21,342 bases of DNA from a virus. Below, in pieces: positions 5,889 to 14,035 of the stretch. Location of the stretch: positions 1 to 21,342 of IMG/VR virus record IMGVR_UViG_3300021964_000666. One strand, given 5' to 3'. The translations under genes were made by a program, and so were the position numbers. Position 1 is the first letter of the stretch. Each line of letters begins with the position of its first letter. The notes beneath the pieces are model-generated. The model saw nothing but the letters and a program-made list of their open reading frames with translations. It was not told the DNA's origin and did no database searches.

Positions 5889-7279
5889 GCGAGTCTGTTG
5901 GTGCCCAACACGCCGTAGTTGCTTCTGCCAATCACGAAACCAAACGAGGTCACAGCAGGACGACCATCCGACAAAGTGAGTTCCCAGTCGTCTGGCGTGA
6001 TGCGGTACGAGGCACGGAAGAAGGTCACACGCGATGAAAGGTCAACTCCACCGGCACCAGTGAACTCAACGAACATCGGGATGAACAACGGGCCACGCAG
6101 AGGCTGGTCGAATCCCCCAAAAACGGTGGAGTCGGCAAGCCCACCGTTTGGTGTCTGAACAAGGTAACTCACCTCATCTAGAGCAGTGTCGGCACATTTG
6201 GCCTGAATCATTTTGCCAGTGAGCGTGATGCCTGTGATTCCAAAGTCAACACTTGAGTACCGAGCAACAAGGTGTTCTGCAAGTTCTAGTGCGTCTTCAT
6301 CATAGCCGTAGTAAAGCGATGAGAACTCTGCTGATCTCGGCCCGTAACTTTCAATGCTGGCTGTGTTCTCAGCCTCTTGTGTTATTGCACCAGTGCCAGC
6401 GATTGTGCAAGCAGCAGAGTTAGTCAGCGTGTCCATATTGAACCCAACGGTGGGTGACCGGAAGGGCAACTCGGTTCCTGTGGGAGTTCCTTCAACAAAG
6501 GTGTACTCATCTGGCTCGCCGTAAGTGCTAGTGCCTCCGTACAACCAGTTGCGTGCAATGACGAGTCCTTCGTACCTTATGTCGCACTGGGCAAGGCGTG
6601 GGTCTACGTAGAGTATCCACGGGAAGCACACACCGTGTTCTGACACCATCAAACCATTGAGAACGTCACCAAAGTTGTCACCGATGAACACTTCCAACTC
6701 TAAAGGTTGGCGATAGTCGCTGTTCCCAAACACCCCACCCACTCCATAGAAGATGCTGTCGGCACCGAACAACGGTGGCTCCTGTATTCGGTTGCCAATA
6801 CGCCACCAACTAACGACTTCTGAGTATTGGTATGGGTTGAGGAAGTTATCCCAGTCCTCTAGAAACACTCCTCTGGCTGCAAGTGTGAATGCATCGTCGC
6901 AGTCCACTGTCACGGTAGAGGTAAAGCCGTCGTCTTGATACTGCACGCTGGACACAATCCCACCGAATAGTGGTGCCTGAGCGGTCAATGATGCTGGGTT
7001 GGTGCCAGTCTTTGCCTGCACCCACACAGGGTTTGCGAGCCAGTCCCAATCTTCGTAAGTGCCACCGCCGAACGGTGTGAATGCACCATCCGAGTTGTCG
7101 AAAACGATTCGTGCCGACGCGCCACCAACTCTGCCGACCGCACATGACATATCGACTTCCACCGAGCGCACGCGAGAGGTGAAGTCAGTCGCGTCATCGG
7201 GAACACCCACAGTGTCTTGCACACCACCTCCGGTAGTTGTCTGCCCCATAACAACTCTCCACTCAACGTAGATAGTCAT
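5885..7279 (-). CDS. Minor tail (tail tip) protein, first paralogue
   Basis: This 464-residue protein follows the tape measure gene after a two-base gap, with a GGAGG ribosome site eight bases before the ATG. It begins MTIYVEWRVVMGQ and carries FTSRVRSVEVDMS near 33-45, FDNSDGAFTPFGGGTYEDWD near 60-79 and YQDDGFTSTVTVDCDD near 113-128. All are shared in form with the gene immediately downstream. The gene directly after the tape measure in siphoviruses usually encodes the distal tail protein, so this copy is the better candidate for that role, with the downstream copy next in the tip. That is inferred from gene order only. It is rich in aromatic residues and has no predicted membrane span. Confidence 0.75.
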   Translation of the reverse strand: MTIYVEWRVVMGQTTTGGGVQDTVGVPDDATDFTSRVRSVEVDMSCAVGRVGGASARIVFDNSDGAFTPFGGGTYEDWDWLANPVWVQAKTGTNPASLTAQAPLFGGIVSSVQYQDDGFTSTVTVDCDDAFTLAARGVFLEDWDNFLNPYQYSEVVSWWRIGNRIQEPPLFGADSIFYGVGGVFGNSDYRQPLELEVFIGDNFGDVLNGLMVSEHGVCFPWILYVDPRLAQCDIRYEGLVIARNWLYGGTSTYGEPDEYTFVEGTPTGTELPFRSPTVGFNMDTLTNSAACTIAGTGAITQEAENTASIESYGPRSAEFSSLYYGYDEDALELAEHLVARYSSVDFGITGITLTGKMIQAKCADTALDEVSYLVQTPNGGLADSTVFGGFDQPLRGPLFIPMFVEFTGAGGVDLSSRVTFFRASYRITPDDWELTLSDGRPAVTSFGFVIGRSNYGVLGTNRLA

Positions 7280-7281
7280 GG

Positions 7282-10200
7282 TCAGAACCTCCGTGTACCC
7301 GTCGTCGGGATGTCTAACTGCCCGCGACGACGAGTGTACTTTTCAATCTCTCTCACGATGTCTTCGGCACGCATACCGGCGTGGGTGTTGATGGTGATGT
7401 TGTAGGTGTCACCCTTGCCCCCAATGGCGTGATTCGGAATGACCGTGCCACCCGTGCTTGGGGCAAAGAGTTCGGGGCCGTTCTCACCGATGAGTGACAA
7501 CTGGTTTGCTCTGATCCGGCCACCCATCGCGAATGCGGGAATGCGTAGAACCTGACCGGGGTGAATGGCTTGGTGTTGGCCATTTCGCCACGAATCGAAC
7601 CACAGCCCGTTGTGCTCCCACAACTTCCGCATGTTCGCACCGTTCTGAGTAACTCCAATGCGACTAAGCAAGCGGAAGCCACCGTCACCCGCACGAACTG
7701 AGATTGTAGGATCGGGGGCAGGTGTGGGGGCGGGGGCGGGTGATGGAGCAGGCGCAGGTGCTGGTGCTGGTGCTACCCCACCTCCACTTCCACTTCCACC
7801 AACGTCGACACCGGCAGCCCTCAAGGCATCGATGATCTCAGTGAACTGCTCAGTAGGCGTGAGCGTCAGGCTGATCGGTGTAGTTGTCAGCGCAGTGACG
7901 TTGCCACCGATCGCTGCGAGGAAGTTGTTGAACGCATTGAAGAGTGTCAACTGAATGGACTCAACGAGGTCGGCCATCTGCTCGTTGGTTGTCTCCAGTG
8001 CCTCGGTCAAGTTGTCGACTAACGTCTTCTGCTCCTCAAACTGCCCGTTAGCCTCTGCAACTGCGTTTGCAAAGAGTTCGTCAACCACAGTGGTCAAGCG
8101 TTCGACTTCACCCTGAGCACCCGCGATGTCGGCACCAAACAAGACTTCGCCAGCCACTGTCGCTGTCTCTACACCGAGTGATGCGATCTCATCACGCATC
8201 GCGAGGAACTCGCTCATTTGACCCGAACTCATCCTGAGCAACTGCCGACCAAGTCGTGCGCCACCTTGAAGACCCGCACCGGCTACCTGTGCGATGACAT
8301 CGGCGGGGAATCCACGATCGCGAAGTGCGATGAGGTTGTCGCGGAACTCCCGAGCCTGCGACAAAATCCGCTGAGTCTGCGCCATGACGTTTGAGTCACT
8401 TGCAAGTTTCGGCGCGAATGTGTCCTTGACTCTTTCCTGCACGCGAGCCTGAGCGGTGGTGAGAGCATCCAACTCACGCTGCGCTGCGAGAAGCCGAGGC
8501 ATGGCCTCGTTGAGTTCATCGATGTAACGATCCAACTCAGTCTGCTCGCCGGGGCTGTCAACCGGGAGGCCGAACTCAATGCGGAATGCACGGTGGCTCG
8601 CGGTGAGGTCGTCAAACACCGTCCTACGCCGTGCCAACTCTTCTTGTGCAAGAGCGAGTTCTTTCATCTGCTCTGCTGCCTGCTCGGACATCTCCGTGAG
8701 GCTCTGCATCTCCCGCGAAAGTTCGGAGATCACATTGGTGAGGATCGAGCCGTCGAAACCCATTGCCTCTGCCTGCTCGGCCATTGCTGCTAGTTGGCCG
8801 GTCATGTTGCGGAAGATGTTGACCATCTCTTGTGATGATGCACCCAACAAGGAGGTGGCGAAGTCCCGCGTCATAAACGTCTCGCCAAGATCGTGTGCAG
8901 ACTGTGCCAAGCGATCGATGGCCTCGGCTAACTCGTCTGCTGCATCTGCACCGCCACTCACATCGCCTACACCGGGGACATAGCCAGTGCCCCCACCGAT
9001 CGGGCGGGTGCTGAAACTCGGGGTGCCTTCGATGGAGTCGATGACTGCTTTGACCGACAGCATCTGGTCAAGGAGCGATCCGGCAAACCCTGACATCCCT
9101 GTCACACCGGGGATGTACATCGACATCATCTGATCCAACTGCTTCTGCAACTGGCTGAGATCAAGACCGACGGCAATGCTGATCTGCGGGTCAAGCGTGT
9201 CCAAAATGCCCAACTCGTTGATGAGTTGGATGACCGCATCCCGCGAGTACCCAGCAGCCTCTGCCGACTGGATGAATGTGTTGATGAGTCCAACCTGAGC
9301 AGCCTGTGCTTCGCGCACCGAGCCACCGAGTTCCAGCGTGGTGAATCCCACATTCTGGAACTGGTCATAGAGGTTGTACATGCTGTCGACCAGCGAGTCC
9401 GTGTCGCTGTCCAAGCGGGCGACCTCGTTCATCAAGGTCTGCACCTGCTTGTTCATCTCGTAGACCGAGCGTGAAGTGTTGATGGCTGCACCATCGGCTG
9501 CCATCATCACGTTGACGAAGTCCCTCAGTGTCGGCTCTTCGATTGTGTTGTTGAGCAACTCAAGACGTTTCTCCATGTCGGTGAACCCGTCAGCAGCACC
9601 GCCTGTAGCAACTAGCGTCTGGTAGAAGCCCTCGTTGGTCTTCTTGATCGCATCTTCGATTTCGGTAACCGTGTTCACCAGCAAGTCGCCGTTGTCGACA
9701 ACCGACTTAGCGTTTTCGATCCACTCGTCCCATTTGAGAATGTTCTCGGCCAGAACGTCGTTGACAAGCGCGAGGTAGACCTTCGCTGCCTGTGTTTCTT
9801 CGTTGAGGTCGGCGTAACCATCCTCTGCCTCTGCCAGTGCTCGGGCTTGCTGAACCTGTGCGACTGTTGCTTGCTCAGTCGCGACCATAAAGTTGATTTG
9901 CTCGTCAACCGCAGACTTCAAGTCGATGTTCTCGAACTGGTCTTGGACTTCTTCCAAGTTTTCGATCATGGGTCTTATCTTCGACAGAAGTTCATCAGTG
10001 GCTTCCGCACTCATATTCTGTGCTAGTGCGTAGTTTGCTGCAGCATTGTTGGCGTCTGCGAAAACACGGTTGTTCTTGTCGTGCTCTGCTACCTGCATTG
10101 CAACTGCTCTGGCCAAGTCCGACGATGCACCGTTGGCTTCTAGGACGGATTGTGCGTAACTTGCAAACCCGTCTTCGGATTGAGCCAACAACGCTTGCTC

Positions 10201-11985
10201 AAGGTCAAAGGCGGTGTTGAGTCCCCCAAGCGAATCCAACAACTTGTCTGCGCCTTCGCTGTCAGCAAGGAACGCTGCCTCTAGTGCATTGGCACCGGCA
10301 GCACCGGACTCCAGTGCCTCCTTGTTTTCAAGGATCGCATCGGTGTTCTGACGGAGCGCAACGGTGAACTCCTCGGTGCGCTCCTTCATTGCCTTCGACT
10401 TAGAGGTGAAGTGGTCAAAGAGGGCGAATGCTGCGGTGATGGCAGCCGTCACTGCCAGCATCGGGGCAATCGATGCCATGAATGCTTTGGCCGACATGGC
10501 TGCTGATCGGAACGCCATCGACGTAGCCGACATTGCTCGGCCTGTACCGGCGAACGTGGCATTGGCCGATGCCACCTGAGCACGCATGTACTTGAACTGC
10601 TCGGCTGCTGCTTTGACGGCAGTGCCAACTCGTCCCGCGCCAAGTGCGAGTGCCTTCTTGCGAACTATTAGCACCGCAAGAACGGTGGCCAGTGCCTTGG
10701 CTCCACCGGGGAGTTCGGTGATGACGTTCGTCACCGAGGCGAGTGCATTGACCAGTGGAATGGCTGCCTCGGCCAGTGTGGTGACCGCCGTGGTGATTAG
10801 TTCCAGTGCGGGCTGGGCAGCGTCCAGCAAGTTCAAGACTGCCGAGCGAGCATCCTCGTTTGTGGCAGCGAACACTGCGAATGCTGAAACGACAGGGCCA
10901 CCCAGTAGGTTCGCAAACCTGCCCACCACCGGGATGCCCTGCAAAATGTTCCTACCCGCGAAAAGGCTCAGTGCGGTAGAGGCTGCACCGACAACTGGGA
11001 GGAGTTGCTTGAACTTCTCACCCGCTCCTTCGATGCTCACACCCATGCGGTTCATGTGCTTGACCGAGTCGGTGGCACTCTTCAAGAACGATGTGAGCGG
11101 AGCCATGATCTCACCGAACGCGACTCCCATGTCCTTGAGAACTGGGTTGAAGACCCCGCCCTCACGAACTGTCTTGGACAGTGCCTTGGTGAGATCGTAG
11201 GCAGCCTTGATGGCAGGGCCGAATCCTTCTTTGAGTACGTTGCCGAACTCAATCTGCATGTCGTTGAGCAGACGCGGGAATGACCGGAGGACTTTCCCCG
11301 GCTCCAACATGGCTGCTTCGTAGGTGCCCGCGACCTTGGTGCCTTCTTCCAAGATCATGTTGAGCACGGCGGTCTGACGCTCAGTGGCTGTCAGTGCAGC
11401 CTCGGTCTTACCGATCGATGCTGCGTACTCGGCGTATGCCTCACCTGCGTACTTGGTGATACCTGCACTCTTGAGCAGACGACTGTTGCCGGTCTGGATG
11501 GCGTAGGCCAACGTCCGAGCCGTCTCCGTTGAGTTCGACTGCGAGAGCACAGCCAAGTCCTGAGCAACTCGGGCGACCTTGGATGCCTTGGCCATGTCAA
11601 GATTGCCCTGCGCGAACAGGAGAGCCATCTCCTGAGCGGACTTCATCTCAATGCCCATGCTGCGAATCTCTTTCGCAGTGGTGTTGATGGTGCCGGGTGC
11701 AAGTCCGAGGGACTTGTTGACCGCAGTCATGGCAACGTCCATCTCGGACACATCGGCTGCTGCCTTGAACGATGCCCGACCCAACTTGATGAGTCCGAAC
11801 ATCGCTGCACCCGTTGCAGCACCGACGGCTACGAGAGAGCGTTGAAGTTTGTTTATCTGGCGGGTCGCACCTTGAGCAGCGACACCGACGTTGCCGAACT
11901 GCTTTTGAGTACGTTGAAGTTGCTGGATCGCCTGTCGGGCTTGGACATCAATCCCGACTTCGACTATTCCAACATTGACCGCCAT
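7282..11985 (-). CDS. Tape measure protein with LysM-like domain
   Basis: At 1567 residues this is the longest gene, and it follows the frameshifted chaperone by two bases, the standard siphovirus order. It is Ala-rich and helical, with hydrophobic segments near 49-68, 325-345, 430-442 and 502-525. Long coiled-coil stretches cover most of 530-1370. A Gly-Ser then Ala-Pro repeat linker (about 1397-1425) leads to a LysM-like domain at about 1428-1483: VRAGDGGFRLLSRIG, WEHNG and HPGQVLRIP. After it comes GENGPELFAPSTGGTVIPN, a motif common near tape measure C-termini, and a basic end. The protein sets tail length; at about 0.15 nm per residue (textbook rule) the tail would be roughly 235 nm. A LysM domain would let it touch peptidoglycan during DNA entry (inference). 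Confidence 0.92.
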   Translation of the reverse strand: MAVNVGIVEVGIDVQARQAIQQLQRTQKQFGNVGVAAQGATRQINKLQRSLVAVGAATGAAMFGLIKLGRASFKAAADVSEMDVAMTAVNKSLGLAPGTINTTAKEIRSMGIEMKSAQEMALLFAQGNLDMAKASKVARVAQDLAVLSQSNSTETARTLAYAIQTGNSRLLKSAGITKYAGEAYAEYAASIGKTEAALTATERQTAVLNMILEEGTKVAGTYEAAMLEPGKVLRSFPRLLNDMQIEFGNVLKEGFGPAIKAAYDLTKALSKTVREGGVFNPVLKDMGVAFGEIMAPLTSFLKSATDSVKHMNRMGVSIEGAGEKFKQLLPVVGAASTALSLFAGRNILQGIPVVGRFANLLGGPVVSAFAVFAATNEDARSAVLNLLDAAQPALELITTAVTTLAEAAIPLVNALASVTNVITELPGGAKALATVLAVLIVRKKALALGAGRVGTAVKAAAEQFKYMRAQVASANATFAGTGRAMSATSMAFRSAAMSAKAFMASIAPMLAVTAAITAAFALFDHFTSKSKAMKERTEEFTVALRQNTDAILENKEALESGAAGANALEAAFLADSEGADKLLDSLGGLNTAFDLEQALLAQSEDGFASYAQSVLEANGASSDLARAVAMQVAEHDKNNRVFADANNAAANYALAQNMSAEATDELLSKIRPMIENLEEVQDQFENIDLKSAVDEQINFMVATEQATVAQVQQARALAEAEDGYADLNEETQAAKVYLALVNDVLAENILKWDEWIENAKSVVDNGDLLVNTVTEIEDAIKKTNEGFYQTLVATGGAADGFTDMEKRLELLNNTIEEPTLRDFVNVMMAADGAAINTSRSVYEMNKQVQTLMNEVARLDSDTDSLVDSMYNLYDQFQNVGFTTLELGGSVREAQAAQVGLINTFIQSAEAAGYSRDAVIQLINELGILDTLDPQISIAVGLDLSQLQKQLDQMMSMYIPGVTGMSGFAGSLLDQMLSVKAVIDSIEGTPSFSTRPIGGGTGYVPGVGDVSGGADAADELAEAIDRLAQSAHDLGETFMTRDFATSLLGASSQEMVNIFRNMTGQLAAMAEQAEAMGFDGSILTNVISELSREMQSLTEMSEQAAEQMKELALAQEELARRRTVFDDLTASHRAFRIEFGLPVDSPGEQTELDRYIDELNEAMPRLLAAQRELDALTTAQARVQERVKDTFAPKLASDSNVMAQTQRILSQAREFRDNLIALRDRGFPADVIAQVAGAGLQGGARLGRQLLRMSSGQMSEFLAMRDEIASLGVETATVAGEVLFGADIAGAQGEVERLTTVVDELFANAVAEANGQFEEQKTLVDNLTEALETTNEQMADLVESIQLTLFNAFNNFLAAIGGNVTALTTTPISLTLTPTEQFTEIIDALRAAGVDVGGSGSGGGVAPAPAPAPAPSPAPAPTPAPDPTISVRAGDGGFRLLSRIGVTQNGANMRKLWEHNGLWFDSWRNGQHQAIHPGQVLRIPAFAMGGRIRANQLSLIGENGPELFAPSTGGTVIPNHAIGGKGDTYNITINTHAGMRAEDIVREIEKYTRRRGQLDIPTTGTRRF
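7714..7740 (+). other. G-run tract, possible G-quadruplex
   Basis: The plus strand carries G5, a 7-base loop, G5, C, G5, C and G3, a textbook four-run quadruplex pattern. It is the complement of the codons for the Ala-Pro linker of the tape measure protein, so it lies on the template strand. It may be only a side effect of proline codons. Confidence 0.45.
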
Positions 11986-11987
11986 CT

Positions 11988-12514
11988 CTACCTACGCTTC
12001 TGTGCCTGTTCTCGTTCCCATGCTGTCAACTTGTCGTGTGCTGCCCAGCCCAAGAACTCATCTGCACTCAGTGGCCGGTGGCTAGGGCTTCCGAAGAGCA
12101 ACTCCTCAACGGTTCGCCCTAGCCGTTCGGCCAGTATGTAGTAGTAGCGGTACTCAGGGTCGGCTAGTTGTCTTTTCCCTCTTCATCGACGGCTTTGGCT
12201 GTCATGCCCGACATTTCCATCGCCTTCTGCGCGACGAACTCAATCGCTCCCGCAGACTTGTCCTGCAACGCAGGCATGTCCTCTTCCGCGAAGACGGATT
12301 CCCCCGTCTCGGGGTCGAAGACCGTGGCAATGATGAGCATCGGGTAGAGGCGGTCAAGGTCAACTCCACCATCTGGAAGAGTGCAGGTCTGAAGCATCCG
12401 CGACCGCTTGCCAGCGGACATAGTGCGGACTTCGACGGTGACTCCCCATTGGGGAATGTCCAGTTCCTCACGACCAATGTCGTCGGACTGGAGGATGCGG
12501 TCACGAAGGGACAC
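11988..12514 (-). CDS. Tail assembly chaperone, frameshifted long form (GT-type)
   Basis: This product is made if ribosomes slip back one base at GGGAAAA (12179-12173) near the end of the shorter chaperone gene. I followed the -1 frame by hand: after residue 114 it continues for 61 codons to TAG 11990-11988, giving 175 residues. The added part begins RQLADPEYRYYYILAERLG, then TVEELLFGSP, then ADEFLGWAAHDKLTAWE and a basic end. There is no start codon for it on its own. It ends two bases before the tape measure ATG. In lambda and many other siphoviruses, G and GT proteins of this type coat the tape measure protein while the tube assembles. The stretch looks like ordinary coding sequence, and it fills what would otherwise be a gap of about 180 bases. 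Confidence 0.85.
12119..12167 (-). promoter_or_regulatory. Stem downstream of the frameshift site
   Basis: In the mRNA sense CTAGCCG (12167-12161) pairs perfectly with CGGCTAG (12125-12119), a 7-base-pair stem with a 35-base loop. It begins five bases after the slippery heptamer, the spacing at which a stem or pseudoknot stimulates -1 slippage. The large loop leaves room for a pseudoknot, which I did not model. Confidence 0.55.
12164..12514 (-). CDS. Tail assembly chaperone, short form (G-type)
   Basis: This is the frame-0 product, 116 residues, ending in TAG (12166-12164) shortly after the slip site. It starts at GTG 12514-12512 with AAGGAG six bases upstream. The protein begins MSLRDRILQSDD, carries IPQWGVTVEVRTMSAGKRSR near 20-40 and a helical acidic C-terminal half (DPETGESVF, GAIEFVAQKAMEMSG). 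This pattern (beta strand, a conserved MSAGKR-like turn, then helices) matches the N-terminal chaperones encoded between tail tube and tape measure genes. It would be the more abundant form. Confidence 0.85.
   Translation of the reverse strand: MSLRDRILQSDDIGREELDIPQWGVTVEVRTMSAGKRSRMLQTCTLPDGGVDLDRLYPMLIIATVFDPETGESVFAEEDMPALQDKSAGAIEFVAQKAMEMSGMTAKAVDEEGKDN
12173..12179 (-). other. -1 ribosomal frameshift site GGGAAAA
   Basis: Frame 0 reads GAG GGA AAA GAC AAC TAG, so the heptamer is G GGA AAA, which fits the X XXY YYZ rule exactly. Slippage by -1 opens a 61-codon extension. It stands 7 bases before the frame-0 stop codon. Confidence 0.85.
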
Positions 12515-12537
12515 GTTGTACTCCTTGGGTTAGTGGG

Positions 12538-12954
12538 TCAGGAAGTGGCTCGCGAAACGTCGCCAGTCACCTGCAACTCAATGCTAACCGGAACCACATC
12601 ACCGACCGGGGGACTCACATCGTATGAGGTGACGATGCACTCACCCGAGTAGATGGGGTTGGTACCCGAGGCGGTGCTTCCAGCGGTGCCGAACTCAAAC
12701 GAGAGTGTGGCCGACTGCCCGAGGACTGCTTGAATGTGAGCGTCCAGAGTTGAATCGAACATACCCGAGAGGGAGACAGTTGAGTCCTTGAGTCCCACGA
12801 TGTAGGTCTTGGAGGACGCACCGAAAGCGGTCGTCTCAGCAGTCTCAACCGACTGCGGGAACGAAACGTCGTTGAGGTAGGCACTGATGTCGGTCAGTGT
12901 CCCACCTGAGTTGTCAAGCGCGAAGTATGCGCCCTTACCGTGAACAAATGCCAT
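12538..12954 (-). CDS. Tail tube protein paralogue, short form
   Basis: This 138-residue protein begins MAFVHGKGAYFALD and is plainly related to the preceding gene. Both carry SVETAETT-x-FG, SK-x-YIVGL-x-D-x-TVSL-x-GMFD and TSYDVS-x-PVGDVV-x-x-S-x-ELQ. It consists of the beta-sandwich tube domain alone and lacks the C-terminal extension of its neighbour. AAGGAG lies five bases before the ATG. It is next to the chaperone pair, the usual place for the major tail protein, so this short form may be the main tube subunit and the longer one a minor or decorated form. The reverse is also possible. Confidence 0.85.
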   Translation of the reverse strand: MAFVHGKGAYFALDNSGGTLTDISAYLNDVSFPQSVETAETTAFGASSKTYIVGLKDSTVSLSGMFDSTLDAHIQAVLGQSATLSFEFGTAGSTASGTNPIYSGECIVTSYDVSPPVGDVVPVSIELQVTGDVSRATS

Positions 12955-12963
12955 GATGACTCC

Positions 12964-13689
12964 TTAGCGTCTGGCGAATGAGAGTATGTATGTGACACCG
13001 CCAGACGAACCGGCGAGGGTGTACTCAGCACGAAGGTATTGGTTGACAGTCGTGCCCGCTGCCACTTCCACCCGCTCAGAGGTGGTCGTACTTGCGCTCA
13101 CCGTGGTGAACGTGGCGAGGTCTGCCCACACCGCATCGTCAGCGGAGTGCTGAACTTTGATGATGGCAGTCCCGTCGTGATCGTTGGCCGTAACGTGGAG
13201 GATTCCCACGCCACCGTTGGCAGTGCTGGCACCGTGATCTTGCGAGGTGCCGTTACCCGTGGCGGTCACTTCCGCGAGAGCCGTCAATGCGATGCCGTTG
13301 TCGATGCCGTCGTCGCCCTGCAACTCAGCGGAGGCAGCAACGACATCCCCGACAGGTGCTGAAACGTCGTATGACGTTGCCTCAACCTTGGCGAGAGAGC
13401 AGCGGTTGCCAGCGGTCGTGCCGTTGTAGAAGACCGTGACCAGCCCGCCATCGTTGGTGCCGAGGACTCCTTGAAGAACCTCATCCACCGCGCCTGCTGA
13501 TCCGTCGAACATGCCGGTGAGCGACACGGTGCCGTCTTGCAGGCCGACGATGTAGTTCTTTGAGTTGTCACCGAACGAGGTCGTCTCTGCTGTCTCCACT
13601 GACCGCGACACACTGGCATCGTTGAAGAACGACGAGAGGTCGGTCTGGTTGAACAGGACGGCGGTGCCCTTACCGTGGATGAACGCCAT
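12964..13689 (-). CDS. Tail tube protein paralogue with C-terminal extension
   Basis: This 241-residue protein (start ATG 13689, one-base TGATG overlap with the gene before, AAGGAG seven bases upstream; GTG 13692 is an alternative) has the tube domain at about 1-125: FIHGKGTAVLF, SVETAETTSFG, YIVGLQDGTVSLTGMFD and ATSYDVSAPVGDVV. A second domain of about 115 residues follows, with HVTANDHDGTAIIKVQHSAD, WADLATFTTV and YLRAEYTL. That looks like an Ig-like or discoidin-like beta-sandwich of the kind displayed on tails and heads of other phages. Such domains decorate the outer tail surface and may bind surface sugars (family knowledge; the specificity is unknown). Confidence 0.85.
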   Translation of the reverse strand: MAFIHGKGTAVLFNQTDLSSFFNDASVSRSVETAETTSFGDNSKNYIVGLQDGTVSLTGMFDGSAGAVDEVLQGVLGTNDGGLVTVFYNGTTAGNRCSLAKVEATSYDVSAPVGDVVAASAELQGDDGIDNGIALTALAEVTATGNGTSQDHGASTANGGVGILHVTANDHDGTAIIKVQHSADDAVWADLATFTTVSASTTTSERVEVAAGTTVNQYLRAEYTLAGSSGGVTYILSFARR

Positions 13690-13901
13690 CACTCAACTCC
13701 TTCATCTTCGATGACTTCTTCGACCCAGTCGAACTCTTCTACATCAGCGACTGGCTCGGGTGCCTTGCCGTCGACTTTTTCGATGATCCCTTGGTCGGTC
13801 AGCCAGCGGATGGACTTCGTGGGGATGTCATCGACAATGTCGCCGGGTTCTGCCCGACGACCCTTGTAATCGATTCCTTGAATGACTCGGTATGTTGCCA
13901 C
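13689..13901 (-). CDS. Small acidic protein before the tail tube genes
   Basis: I chose the GTG at 13901-13899 because GAGGAG stands five bases before it; an in-frame ATG at 13916 lies upstream of that site. The product is 70 residues, beginning VATYRVIQGIDYKGRRAEPG in the reading frame (fMet at the GTG), with DIVDDIPTKSIRWLTDQGIIEKVD and a strongly acidic end (EEFDWVEEVIEDEGVE). The compact DIPTKSIRWLxxQGxIE part resembles small proteins found among phage head-tail genes, for which I know no function. The stop overlaps the tube gene (TGATG), so it is translated with it. Confidence 0.75.
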   Translation of the reverse strand: MATYRVIQGIDYKGRRAEPGDIVDDIPTKSIRWLTDQGIIEKVDGKAPEPVADVEEFDWVEEVIEDEGVE

Positions 13902-14035
13902 TCGTTCTCCTCGCATACGCCGTCAGTGAGCCTTGCTAGGAGGGCCACTGCGGGGCACGAACGAGTCCGAATCACAAAGCCACTGAGGGCACGACGTTCT
14001 GTTTTCTGTGATCGTACCGCTCGGGGTATTGGCGA
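13902..14035 (-). repeat. 134-base gap with an imperfect direct repeat
   Basis: This gap between the Com-like gene and the small acidic gene has no convincing reading frame. It contains gccactgcggggcacga at 13944-13960 and gccactgagggcacga at 13979-13994 (plus strand), a near-identical direct repeat 35 bases apart. The ribosome site for the next gene also lies close to it. No terminator or clear promoter is seen. Confidence 0.35.

Noticed and set aside
7734-7790. Short tandem repeat or recombination site in the tape measure gene
   Set aside because: The repeat is the coding sequence of an Ala-Pro linker; no longer repeat unit or site is seen.
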